From positions 1-38,468 of IMG/VR virus record IMGVR_UViG_3300014501_000009: DNA of 38,468 nucleotides; one strand, 5' to 3'. The notes beneath the pieces are model-generated. The model was not told where the DNA came from. It saw only the letters and a program-made list of their open reading frames with translations, and did no database searches. This DNA is from a virus. Positions 1 through 6,682 of this stretch are shown here, one piece after another (the stretch's first letter is position 1; every line of letters begins with the position of its first letter). Both the position numbers and the translations under genes were made by a program.

Positions 1-123
1 AGACCATTGCTGCCGATCCTGACAAGTTTGAGTACTGTAAATACTATGGACCAGTAGCCGAAGGTCTTATACATGAGACGGTTGCTGAGGTATTAAAGGC
101 GGAGGGCCAGCTTATTTCCATCA
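1..123. repeat. Left copy of the terminal 123-nt direct repeat
   Basis: These bases are identical to 38346-38468. The repeat lies inside a continuous coding frame: the scaffold gene begins at 37853 and, after one copy is removed, continues here without a frameshift. A physical packaging repeat inside a gene would be unusual, so I read this as the overlap left when a circular or circularly permuted genome was linearised by assembly. Confidence 0.95.
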
Positions 124-386
124 AGGAAGCTGCTGAATTGGTCGAAAACTATTACGAGGAGCAAGATAAAGCCATGTCGTCACTTAAAAAGCGCACCCCA
201 GAGAAGAAGACCATCGAAGCGGCTAAATCTGATGCCAAGATGGCCATGGATAAATACAACCAAAACGCCAAAACTTTGACAAATAAGGCCGCAGCAACAA
301 CGGCGTCAACTATTCAAAAGACAGAAACTCGCGCCGAGAAGCGAGAAAGACTTGAAAACATGTTACGCAATGGGTTAAGTAAGTAG
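1..386 (+). CDS. Capsid scaffolding-like protein, 3' part (continues from 37853)
   Basis: This is the C-terminal part of a 292-residue protein whose start is at 37853, at the other end of the window. The frame at base 3 matches the frame that reaches the end of the window, and the stop is at 384-386. This half is highly charged (Lys, Glu, Ala) with predicted helix, and ends in a basic tail (EKRERLENMLRNGLSK), as many capsid scaffolds do. A TTG at 138 could be taken for a start, but it is internal. The gene lies between portal and major capsid, the usual scaffold position. Function is inferred from position and composition. Confidence 0.8.
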   Translation, partial: TIAADPDKFEYCKYYGPVAEGLIHETVAEVLKAEGQLISIKEAAELVENYYEEQDKAMSSLKKRTPEKKTIEAAKSDAKMAMDKYNQNAKTLTNKAAATTASTIQKTETRAEKRERLENMLRNGLSK

Positions 387-390
387 GCAC

Positions 391-414
391 TTGACCACTT
401 ATTACTATTATGTA
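391..414 (+). promoter_or_regulatory. Late-promoter-like element, copy A (upstream of major capsid gene)
   Basis: A 24-nt element beginning TTGACCAC and continuing TTATTACTATTATGTA. It matches copies at 15671-15694 (22 of 24 positions) and 33142-33165 (22 of 24). It sits between the scaffold stop (386) and the capsid start (510), leaving a leader of about 95 nt. The TTGACC block is only 9 nt from TATTAT, so it is not an ordinary sigma-70 promoter. I infer a phage late promoter or activator site. Confidence 0.6.
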
Positions 415-509
415 AAGCGCGGTCTATTTAATTAGACTATCAGCCCATTAAGACGTTCGGGCACCCAATAACTGCGTTGATTTATCAACAATTTATTTGA
501 GGTGTTTCG
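415..509 (+). promoter_or_regulatory. Leader of the major capsid gene with two hairpins
   Basis: Two perfect inverted repeats are visible: GTCTA (422-426) with TAGAC (433-437), and GTTGAT (476-481) with ATCAAC (484-489). A GAGGTG Shine-Dalgarno follows, 6 nt before the capsid ATG. A structured 5' leader on the most highly expressed late gene could stabilise the message. That role is inference. Confidence 0.45.
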
Positions 510-1811
510 ATGGCTTCCATTACGATGACCCAGGGCAGTGTTCCTGGTATTTTAAAAGAATTATATGATGATCAGAAGGTCCAATGGTTGACCTATAAGG
601 ACAATCCGTTCCTTGCTATGATCAAAAAAGAAGAGAAGTTCCCTGGTAAGTACTACCCCGTGCCGGTTGTTTATGCATTGTCGCAGGGTGCATCTGGTAC
701 TTTTGCCAATGCTTTCAATAACCAAACCAGCCCGCTGGTTGCTGAGTTCTTGATCACTCGCGTAGCTGACTTCTCGTTGGCTTCGATTGATGGTCAATTG
801 CTTGCTGCTGCTCAAACCGATCCTGGCGCGTTTATCGATGGCTCTGAATTGATGATTGATGCGGCATTCCAAACCGCAGTAAATCGGATTGCATCGGCCA
901 TGTTCCGCAATGGCGCAGGTACGATCGGTCAAATCGCATCGGTAGTATTCATTTCTGGCACTAACTATACTGTAACTCTCACCAATCCCGATGACGCGGT
1001 TCAGTTTGAAGTTGGTCAAACCCTAGTGGCAGTGCAAAATGTTGATGCTTCTGGCGCAGCTCCTGTTGATGTTGGCTCTGTGGTTTCTGTAAACCGCGCT
1101 GCTGGATCGATGGTTGTGTCTTCGGCAACTAACATTTCTGCAGATTGGCCGGCTACTTACTGGCTAGCCGTTCAAGGTGACTTGCCTGGCGCTTCGCAGA
1201 ACTTTGTGCTTCCTGGCGCGATCAGCTCTGGTAGCAATCTCAAGCTTGCTGGCTTGGCTGCTTGGCTTCCCTTGTCTGGCCCTCCCGCAGGCGAAGGTAC
1301 CACCTCGTTGTTCTTCGGCGTAAACAGAAACCTGGACCAACAACGGTTGGCCGGCGTATTTTTTGACGGTTCTGCTCTGTCTCTTGAGGAAGCAATTCAG
1401 CAAGGTACTGGCCGTATCGCAATGAATGGTGGTCGCGCAGATACTGGTATCTGTTCGTACTCTACCTATACTGCCCTAATCGTTAGCCTTGGCTCGAAAG
1501 TACAATACATCGATGAGAAGATCGGTGAAATTGGCTTCCGTGGCGTAGAAGTTAACGGCGCAAATACCGTAATGAACATATTTCCTGACCGAAACTGTCC
1601 GGATGGTGTTATTTACGCCCTTGAGATGGATTCTTGGTGCCTCAGAAGCCAAGGCCCCGCTCCCCATATCCTAAAATATCTTGACGAAATTGAGATACTA
1701 AGGGTCCCTGGAGTAGATAGCGCGGAATTACGCGTTGGGTCATATTTAAATATGTACACTAATAAACCCGGCCACAATGGAGCTATTGCGGTCCAGTTGC
1801 AAGAGTTCTAG
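510..1811 (+). CDS. Major capsid protein (HK97-fold type)
   Basis: The 433-residue product is the main shell protein of the head. The N-terminal part (DNPFLAMIKKEEKFPGKYYPVP, read in two pieces around residue 38, then VADFSLASIDGQLL) resembles podovirus-type capsid proteins, in which an N-arm is followed by residues making intracapsomer contacts. The length is normal for an HK97-fold subunit without a cleaved delta domain. The start has a good GAGGTG site. It lies directly after the scaffold gene and before two decoration-type proteins, and it has its own copy of the late element upstream. Assignment rests on position, length and sequence character. Confidence 0.88.
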   Translation: MASITMTQGSVPGILKELYDDQKVQWLTYKDNPFLAMIKKEEKFPGKYYPVPVVYALSQGASGTFANAFNNQTSPLVAEFLITRVADFSLASIDGQLLAAAQTDPGAFIDGSELMIDAAFQTAVNRIASAMFRNGAGTIGQIASVVFISGTNYTVTLTNPDDAVQFEVGQTLVAVQNVDASGAAPVDVGSVVSVNRAAGSMVVSSATNISADWPATYWLAVQGDLPGASQNFVLPGAISSGSNLKLAGLAAWLPLSGPPAGEGTTSLFFGVNRNLDQQRLAGVFFDGSALSLEEAIQQGTGRIAMNGGRADTGICSYSTYTALIVSLGSKVQYIDEKIGEIGFRGVEVNGANTVMNIFPDRNCPDGVIYALEMDSWCLRSQGPAPHILKYLDEIEILRVPGVDSAELRVGSYLNMYTNKPGHNGAIAVQLQEF

Positions 1812-1934
1812 AAAAATAGTCTACTAATAGGTGGGTGATCCAAGGAAGGAAATCCCACTTAAAAACTGTCTTCCCTTGGGGGCATCGGAAGAGAGCTAAA
1901 CCTACCCACCCGAAAGGGTTTTAAAGGAGATACT
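1812..1934 (+). promoter_or_regulatory. Structured intergenic leader with mutually exclusive helices
   Basis: The 123-nt gap between the capsid and decoration genes is strongly structured. GGTGGGT (1830-1836) can pair with ACCCACC (1904-1910) to close the region, with an inner stem of CCAAGG (1840-1845) with CCTTGG (1874-1879). Alternatively GTGGG (1831-1835) pairs with CCCAC (1854-1858), freeing the 3' side to form ACCC-GAAA-GGGT (1908-1919), a tetraloop hairpin followed by TTTT. The Shine-Dalgarno AAAGGAG follows at once. This is a plausible attenuator or partial terminator setting the ratio of capsid to decoration protein. No known riboswitch is recognised. Confidence 0.45.
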
Positions 1935-2597
1935 ATGTCTAATAGACGCGATAATCAGTTCATGTGGAATCCCCACAATAAGGCAACTGTCCTTGATTGT
2001 AGTTTTATTGTGGATAGTGCTAATGGAAACGGCCTTGGAATTAGGAGTCTAAAGAACTCTGGTCGGATTGGTAGTGTGTTTATGCACACCTCTGCTCCCT
2101 TGGCTGGCTCTGGAAACCCCAATCCTGCTGCCGGTGTAATCGTGGTTAATCTTCAGGATAACTATGCACATTACCTTGGTGGATATTCTGGCTTTGTTTC
2201 TCCCTTGTCTGGCACGCCCATTAGCTCTGGTATGACGGTCGGCAATGCCTATGTGATCGTATCTCTTGGCGCTTCTACGCAAGCCCAATGGGTTACTGCC
2301 GGATTGAATCAATACATCAAGGCGGCGGTTGGTGTTTCATTCATTGCTGCGGCTACTTCTGTAGCTGGCGGCGGTGCAGTAGAAGCTCCTGCGGCTGCTG
2401 GATCTAACGTAGATCACATTGAGGTTCTGGGTGACTCTAATCTCATGAACTCGAATGGTCCGGCCATCTCTGGTGGCGCTGCAGGCGGGATGCAATTCAT
2501 CTTGCTCTGCTACAAAGCCAACGTATTGACGGCCCCAGCCGATAATAGTGCGATTGGTCTTAATTTCTATATGAATAACGCCTCTTTCGGAAAGTAG
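1935..2597 (+). CDS. Capsid decoration / head-fibre-like protein, short paralogue
   Basis: The 220-residue product shares its N-terminal block (MSNRRDNQF, then PHNKATV, DCSF.VDS and NGNGLGIRSLK) and its C-terminal block (GVSFIAAATSVAGGG, then DHIEVLGD) with the next gene, so the two are tandem paralogues. The C-terminal part is Gly/Ala-rich with predicted beta structure. A strong AAAGGAG site precedes the ATG. Lying directly after the major capsid gene, it is most likely a head-surface (decoration or fibre) protein. It lacks the inserted domain of its neighbour and may show the ancestral form. I do not recognise a named family for the shared part. Confidence 0.65.
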   Translation: MSNRRDNQFMWNPHNKATVLDCSFIVDSANGNGLGIRSLKNSGRIGSVFMHTSAPLAGSGNPNPAAGVIVVNLQDNYAHYLGGYSGFVSPLSGTPISSGMTVGNAYVIVSLGASTQAQWVTAGLNQYIKAAVGVSFIAAATSVAGGGAVEAPAAAGSNVDHIEVLGDSNLMNSNGPAISGGAAGGMQFILLCYKANVLTAPADNSAIGLNFYMNNASFGK

Positions 2598-2603
2598 GCT
2601 AAA

Positions 2604-3959
2604 ATGTCTAATAGAAGAGACAATCAGTTCACATACAGCCCGCACAATAAAGCCACGGTGGTGGATTGTTCGTTCGTGGTTGATTCAATGAATGGCAATG
2701 GATTGGGTATTCGCTCGCTGAAACGATCGGGCCGAGTATATGGCGTAAGAATGCAGCAACTAGAGGCGGCTCCTTCGCCTCCAGTTGGTTCACCAAACCT
2801 TGCCACTTCTGCAACTTTCGCATTGTTGGCGGCATCGACCATTACCAATACTGGCTCTAGCGTCATTACTGGCAATCTTGGCTTGTATGCCGGTACTTCC
2901 GTAACGGGATTTCCTCCCGGAACAGTCAGTGGCATCCAATACATCGCGGATGGTGTGGCAGATCAGGCCAAAATTGATGCGACCGCTGCGTATAATGATA
3001 TCTCTGTCCGTCCAGCAACGGCCATCAGCGCTGATCTTGACGGCCAAACGTTGACCCCTGGTGTTTATAAAGAAACCACAGGAACATTCAATCTTGCTAC
3101 GTCTGGAAATGCGACGCTTACTCTTAACGGAGCTGGCCTCTATATATTCCAGGCATCTTCAACGCTTACCACTGGCGCTGGCGGAACTCCCACGATCCTA
3201 CTTACTGGTGGCGCTACTGCTGCTAACGTATATTGGGCGGTTGGTTCTTCTGCGACCATTAACGTATCTGATTCTGGTGTATTTGAGGGAACGATCATTG
3301 CGCATACCAGTATTACTATTGATGGTGGCTCTGTCGTTGGCCGTTTGTTGGCAAATACTGGTGCAGTAACCATTAGTGCGGCAACCAATGTTGCGCTGCC
3401 GGCTGGATCTGTTCCTACTCCAGCTCCTGTGGCTGGAAATCCTGCCGCTGGCTTGATCGTGGTTCAATTGGACGATAACTATAATCGCTATCTTGGCGGA
3501 TATTCTGGTTATGCTTCTCCGCTAAACAGCACTCCAATTAGCTCCGGCCTTATTGTTGGCAATCCTTATGTGATTGTCTCTTTGGGGTCTAGCACATTAG
3601 CTCAGTGGCGAGCGGCTGGATTGTATTCCACTCTTACTCCTGCGGTTGGTGTTTCATTCATTGCTGCGGCTACATCGGTAGCTGGTGGTGGATTGGTTGA
3701 GGGTCCGGCATTGTCCGGATCTGGAATTGATCACATTGAAGTGCTTGGCGATGCTAACCAAATGAATTGGTCTGGCCCATACTTTCCTGGATTAACTCCC
3801 AATGTTCCGGTTGCTGCGGCTTATCCTGGATCTGGAACTACTGGACCGGGAATGAGCTTTATCCTGGCTTGTTATAATGGCGGACAATTGACTGCCCCTA
3901 ATGACAATACGGTGATTGGCCTTAACTTTTATCTAAACAATACTGCACAAGGTGTTTAA
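2604..3959 (+). CDS. Decoration-type virion protein with inserted ice-binding-like (DUF3494) domain
   Basis: The 451-residue paralogue of the previous gene. Residues 1-60 and about 279-451 match the short paralogue. Residues 65-266 are an extra domain with DUF3494 (type 1 ice-binding protein) features in order: NLATSATFALLAAS, ITNTGSSVITGNLG, TGFPPGTVSG, DLDGQTLTPGVYK, YIFQASSTLTT, NVYWAVGSSATI and NTGAVTISAATNVALP. That family folds as a beta-solenoid with a flat binding face and occurs in secreted ice-binding proteins and adhesins. The frame is intact, and the insertion lies in a Pro/Ser-rich loop. I infer a surface domain on the capsid that binds ice, glycans or a host surface. Ice binding itself is untested. 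Confidence 0.85.
   Translation: MSNRRDNQFTYSPHNKATVVDCSFVVDSMNGNGLGIRSLKRSGRVYGVRMQQLEAAPSPPVGSPNLATSATFALLAASTITNTGSSVITGNLGLYAGTSVTGFPPGTVSGIQYIADGVADQAKIDATAAYNDISVRPATAISADLDGQTLTPGVYKETTGTFNLATSGNATLTLNGAGLYIFQASSTLTTGAGGTPTILLTGGATAANVYWAVGSSATINVSDSGVFEGTIIAHTSITIDGGSVVGRLLANTGAVTISAATNVALPAGSVPTPAPVAGNPAAGLIVVQLDDNYNRYLGGYSGYASPLNSTPISSGLIVGNPYVIVSLGSSTLAQWRAAGLYSTLTPAVGVSFIAAATSVAGGGLVEGPALSGSGIDHIEVLGDANQMNWSGPYFPGLTPNVPVAAAYPGSGTTGPGMSFILACYNGGQLTAPNDNTVIGLNFYLNNTAQGV
2796..3401 (+). other. DUF3494 ice-binding-like domain insert within the decoration protein
   Basis: This segment encodes residues about 65-266 of the 451-residue protein and has no counterpart in the 220-residue paralogue just upstream. 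Its edges fall in Pro/Gly/Ser-rich linkers (APSPPVGSP before, AGSVPTPAPVAG after). That fits a modular domain gain rather than independent divergence. Confidence 0.82.
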
Positions 3960-4214
3960 ATGATGATGTTTGATGATAAAAAAGCCATTTCTAGCATTCT
4001 CTCTAAGCGTTCGCCCAAAGGAGAATCCATGGGCAAGGCCCCAATGAAGGCAGAGATGTCTAAAAGCGAAGATGGAACACCAGATCCTCGCCACGCTGCC
4101 GCTCAAGACATGATCATGGCCCTACATGAGAAGTCTCCCGAGAAGCTCATGCAAGCGATGGCTAATTTTCATGACTTACATGCTATGCACAAAGAACCGG
4201 ATGGAGACGAATAG
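3960..4214 (+). CDS. Small charged virion-region protein, unknown
   Basis: The 84-residue product is rich in Met, Lys, Glu and His, with no membrane segment or signal peptide. The start touches the TAA of the preceding gene, suggesting translational coupling. The middle is predicted to be helical (residues 45-75, AAQDMIMALHEKSPEKLMQAM). Position between decoration and adaptor genes suggests a minor head or head-completion role, but I do not recognise the family. Confidence 0.6.
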   Translation: MMMFDDKKAISSILSKRSPKGESMGKAPMKAEMSKSEDGTPDPRHAAAQDMIMALHEKSPEKLMQAMANFHDLHAMHKEPDGDE

Positions 4215-4233
4215 TCTCCTGGGGGGCCGTTAA

Positions 4234-5265
4234 ATGGCGATTACTCTAGTTACGCCGCCTGGTTTTACTGCCATGTCGACGCAGAATCAGGTCTATTTAG
4301 CATGGAATGTATCTCCAAATGCTCTGAATTACTCTATTTCGCGTACTGGACCCACTAGCTTAATTGATCCAACGGTGGTTACTATTACTTTGGGGCCGAC
4401 ATCCAGTCTTTTCTTTTCTGATACCACCGCTCCACTAGATTTAGTTTATAGCTACACCATCACAGCCCAATCGGGCATCGATACCAGCCCGCCAACCAAC
4501 GCGATGTCGGCCCTTGCTTTAAAGCCCGGACAAACCACCGTTGGAAACTTGATGCTCGAGGCGCAACAACGCGCCGACAAGGTAAATAGCCCTTTCTATA
4601 CCACTCAGGAATGGGTGAATATGATCAGCCAATCGTATAAAGAACTTTACGATGTTTTGATTCAGAAGTTTGGAAATGACTATTTCATCGCACCACCCGT
4701 CAGTTTTTTGACGACTGGGCAACTTGATATTACCTATGGGGCGCAAGTGTTCCCATTACCGGCAGACTTCTATAAGCTAATGCGCGTTGAGGTAGCATTA
4801 AATCCCGGTGATTCAAATTCATGGGTTACGCTCCGAAAATTCGAGGCGGTTCAAGCCAATCTTTATAACTATCCAAATGTTTACACTTTTTACGGAATTA
4901 CCAATCTTCGTTATCGATTATGGGGCAGTCAATTACAGTTAGTTCCTTTGTCTGCCTCTGGCCAGACGATTAGAATCTGGTATTCTCCGCGTCCCAGCCA
5001 GTTAATCAATACCTTTGATCTGGTGGATGGTGTTTCTGGTTGGGAAGAATACATCATTTGCGATACCTGCGAAAAGGCGATGATCAAGGAAGAGTCTTAC
5101 GAGATGGCGAGTGCCTTTGGCACACAAAAGGGAATGCTATTACAGCGCATTATTGAAGCCGCAGAGAATCGTGATGTTGGGTCTCCTGAAACCGTATCCG
5201 ATAGTCGCTTGAGAAACTTTGCGTGGGGCGATTCTGGAGAATTTAGCGGCGGCGGTATGTGGTGA
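4234..5265 (+). CDS. Head-to-tail adaptor-like protein with N-terminal FN3-like domain
   Basis: The 343-residue product has two parts. Residues 1 to about 95 look like a fibronectin type III domain (PPGFTAMSTQNQVYLAWN, ALNYSISRTG, YSYTITAQSG). Residues from about 100 onward resemble podovirus adaptor (gp4/gp11-like) proteins: a helical start (VGNLMLEAQQRAD, then QEWVNMISQSYKELYDVLI), a beta region around FPLPADFYKLMRVEV, and a helical C-terminus with ICDTCEKAMIKEE. It lies between the capsid and nozzle genes, where the ring under the portal is normally encoded. The FN3 fusion is unusual for this small component and could project from the neck. The adaptor call rests on position and pattern. 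Confidence 0.65.
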   Translation: MAITLVTPPGFTAMSTQNQVYLAWNVSPNALNYSISRTGPTSLIDPTVVTITLGPTSSLFFSDTTAPLDLVYSYTITAQSGIDTSPPTNAMSALALKPGQTTVGNLMLEAQQRADKVNSPFYTTQEWVNMISQSYKELYDVLIQKFGNDYFIAPPVSFLTTGQLDITYGAQVFPLPADFYKLMRVEVALNPGDSNSWVTLRKFEAVQANLYNYPNVYTFYGITNLRYRLWGSQLQLVPLSASGQTIRIWYSPRPSQLINTFDLVDGVSGWEEYIICDTCEKAMIKEESYEMASAFGTQKGMLLQRIIEAAENRDVGSPETVSDSRLRNFAWGDSGEFSGGGMW

Positions 5266-5558
5266 GCCTAACAATATTCACAACCACAGATCAGAACTTG
5301 TCCATGATGCAGACCTCATGGGCGGCACAACTGAATCCACTCCTTGCCAATCCATTGAATGACATCAATATTATTCCAAGTGTTCAATTGGTCATTGGCA
5401 ACAATATCATCAACCACAAATTGGGGCAGATGCAACAGGGTTGGTTCCTGACAGACATTAACGCCGCATCAGTTATCTACAGATCGGCACCCCTAAATGC
5501 CACCTCACTTTCACTTAATAGTAGCGCTGTTTGTACTGTTTCGATCGGAGTATTTTAA
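5262..5558 (+). CDS. Small neck/tail protein, unknown
   Basis: About 98 residues. A GTG start at 5262 overlaps the TGA of the adaptor gene (GTGA); another GTG lies 3 nt earlier. The end overlaps the next start by one base. The sequence reads as beta-rich (NIIPSVQLVIGNNIINHKLG, GWFLTDINAASVIYRSA, then SLSLNSSAVCTVSIGVF) and resembles the small beta-sandwich proteins found beside podovirus neck genes. There is no membrane segment. Function is inferred from location only. Confidence 0.6.
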   Translation: MSLTIFTTTDQNLSMMQTSWAAQLNPLLANPLNDINIIPSVQLVIGNNIINHKLGQMQQGWFLTDINAASVIYRSAPLNATSLSLNSSAVCTVSIGVF

Positions 5559-6679
5559 TGAGCACATATAGTGTAGGGCCGATGAATATAGTAGTCCCCA
5601 CGGTTGGGGTAGAGCTTGGACCACAATGGGCAATTGATATCAACAATGCTTTTGTTACTGTCTCTTCACACAACCATTCTCCCGGGCAAGGAAATCAAAT
5701 TACCCCAGCAGGGATGCTTATTTCCCAGGATCTTAGCTTCTTGGGGAATAATGCCACGCAACTAAATACGGCTAGATTTAATAATCTGGCATCTTTAGTG
5801 TCTGGTGGACTAAACGTAGGATGCGTAGAAAACTATCTAGGCGATCTTTGGTATGTGAATGCTGCCGGAGTGCCAATTCAGATTACTGTCGGTAATGCGA
5901 TCTCTGGATCTCCCGGTAATATATCGGGGCTTTCTGCCCCGGCAAGTGTGGTATATTCATCTCCCACTTTCGCATTCCGTTCCGGTATTAATATTCCTGG
6001 AAACATAGATTTTGCATCTGCCATATTTAGAAACTTAACAACCGGATCTTTTGGTCTGACGGTTAGCGTTCCTACGCTTAGCGCAAACTCAGGATTAATT
6101 CTTCCTGTGGCCAATGGGACGCCAAGCTTTTTACAGATAGATGCAACTGGAACAATTACTCCCGGCGCAGCATTAGCCAATGGAATTACTGGATCAAATA
6201 TTTCCCTACAAACAATTGCGCAAGGAAATCTCGCTGTACGAACGACCGGATCTACGGTTGGCGCTGGCGGCGTGGCCATTAGTCCAGATGCTGCTGGGTT
6301 TATTACCAACACTAGTCTGACAGCGATTGGATTATTGTCAGTAACCATCACCACTACGGGGCGTCCGGTAGCATTGCAATTGATTTCAAAATCTACACCG
6401 ACAAGCAATAGTTTTGTTGGTATTGAATCTACTGGTGGATCACAAACACAAGTAACCGGATATTCCGCATTCTTTAGGGGCGCGACACAATTAAACCTAC
6501 AAAGCTTAAGTATAATTTCCGCTCCGTCGACTTCATTAACAAATCAAGTTCCTCCCACGACTTTTGCTTTATTGGACATGCCGGCAGCTGGAACATACAC
6601 ATATTCGGTGGAAGCTATGGTTGGTGGAGCAAATCAGGCAATGATATTTGAGTGCGCTTTAATGGCCTATGAGATTTAA
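5558..6679 (+). CDS. Tail appendage / fibre-like protein
   Basis: The 373-residue product starts at the ATG preceded by CGGAG; a longer frame from 5531 would overlap the preceding gene more deeply. Near the N-terminus it has SSHNHSPGQGNQITPAGM, a His/Gly motif common in phage short-fibre and collar proteins, then DLSFLGNNATQLNTARFNN, a common fibre-type segment. The rest is Gly/Thr/Ser-rich beta repeats ending in a compact C-terminal domain. It lies between neck and nozzle genes, so a fibre attached at the neck or nozzle is likely. No catalytic motif is seen. Confidence 0.65.
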   Translation: MSTYSVGPMNIVVPTVGVELGPQWAIDINNAFVTVSSHNHSPGQGNQITPAGMLISQDLSFLGNNATQLNTARFNNLASLVSGGLNVGCVENYLGDLWYVNAAGVPIQITVGNAISGSPGNISGLSAPASVVYSSPTFAFRSGINIPGNIDFASAIFRNLTTGSFGLTVSVPTLSANSGLILPVANGTPSFLQIDATGTITPGAALANGITGSNISLQTIAQGNLAVRTTGSTVGAGGVAISPDAAGFITNTSLTAIGLLSVTITTTGRPVALQLISKSTPTSNSFVGIESTGGSQTQVTGYSAFFRGATQLNLQSLSIISAPSTSLTNQVPPTTFALLDMPAAGTYTYSVEAMVGGANQAMIFECALMAYEI

Positions 6680-6682
6680 TAT

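Noticed and set aside
1-123. Fixed short direct terminal repeat used for packaging
   Set aside because: The repeat lies inside the scaffold coding frame, which is seamless when the molecule is closed; an assembly overlap is simpler.
5878-6408. 176-residue minus-strand frame antisense to the fibre-like gene
   Set aside because: No ribosome site or domain. The plus-strand fibre-type frame explains the region.
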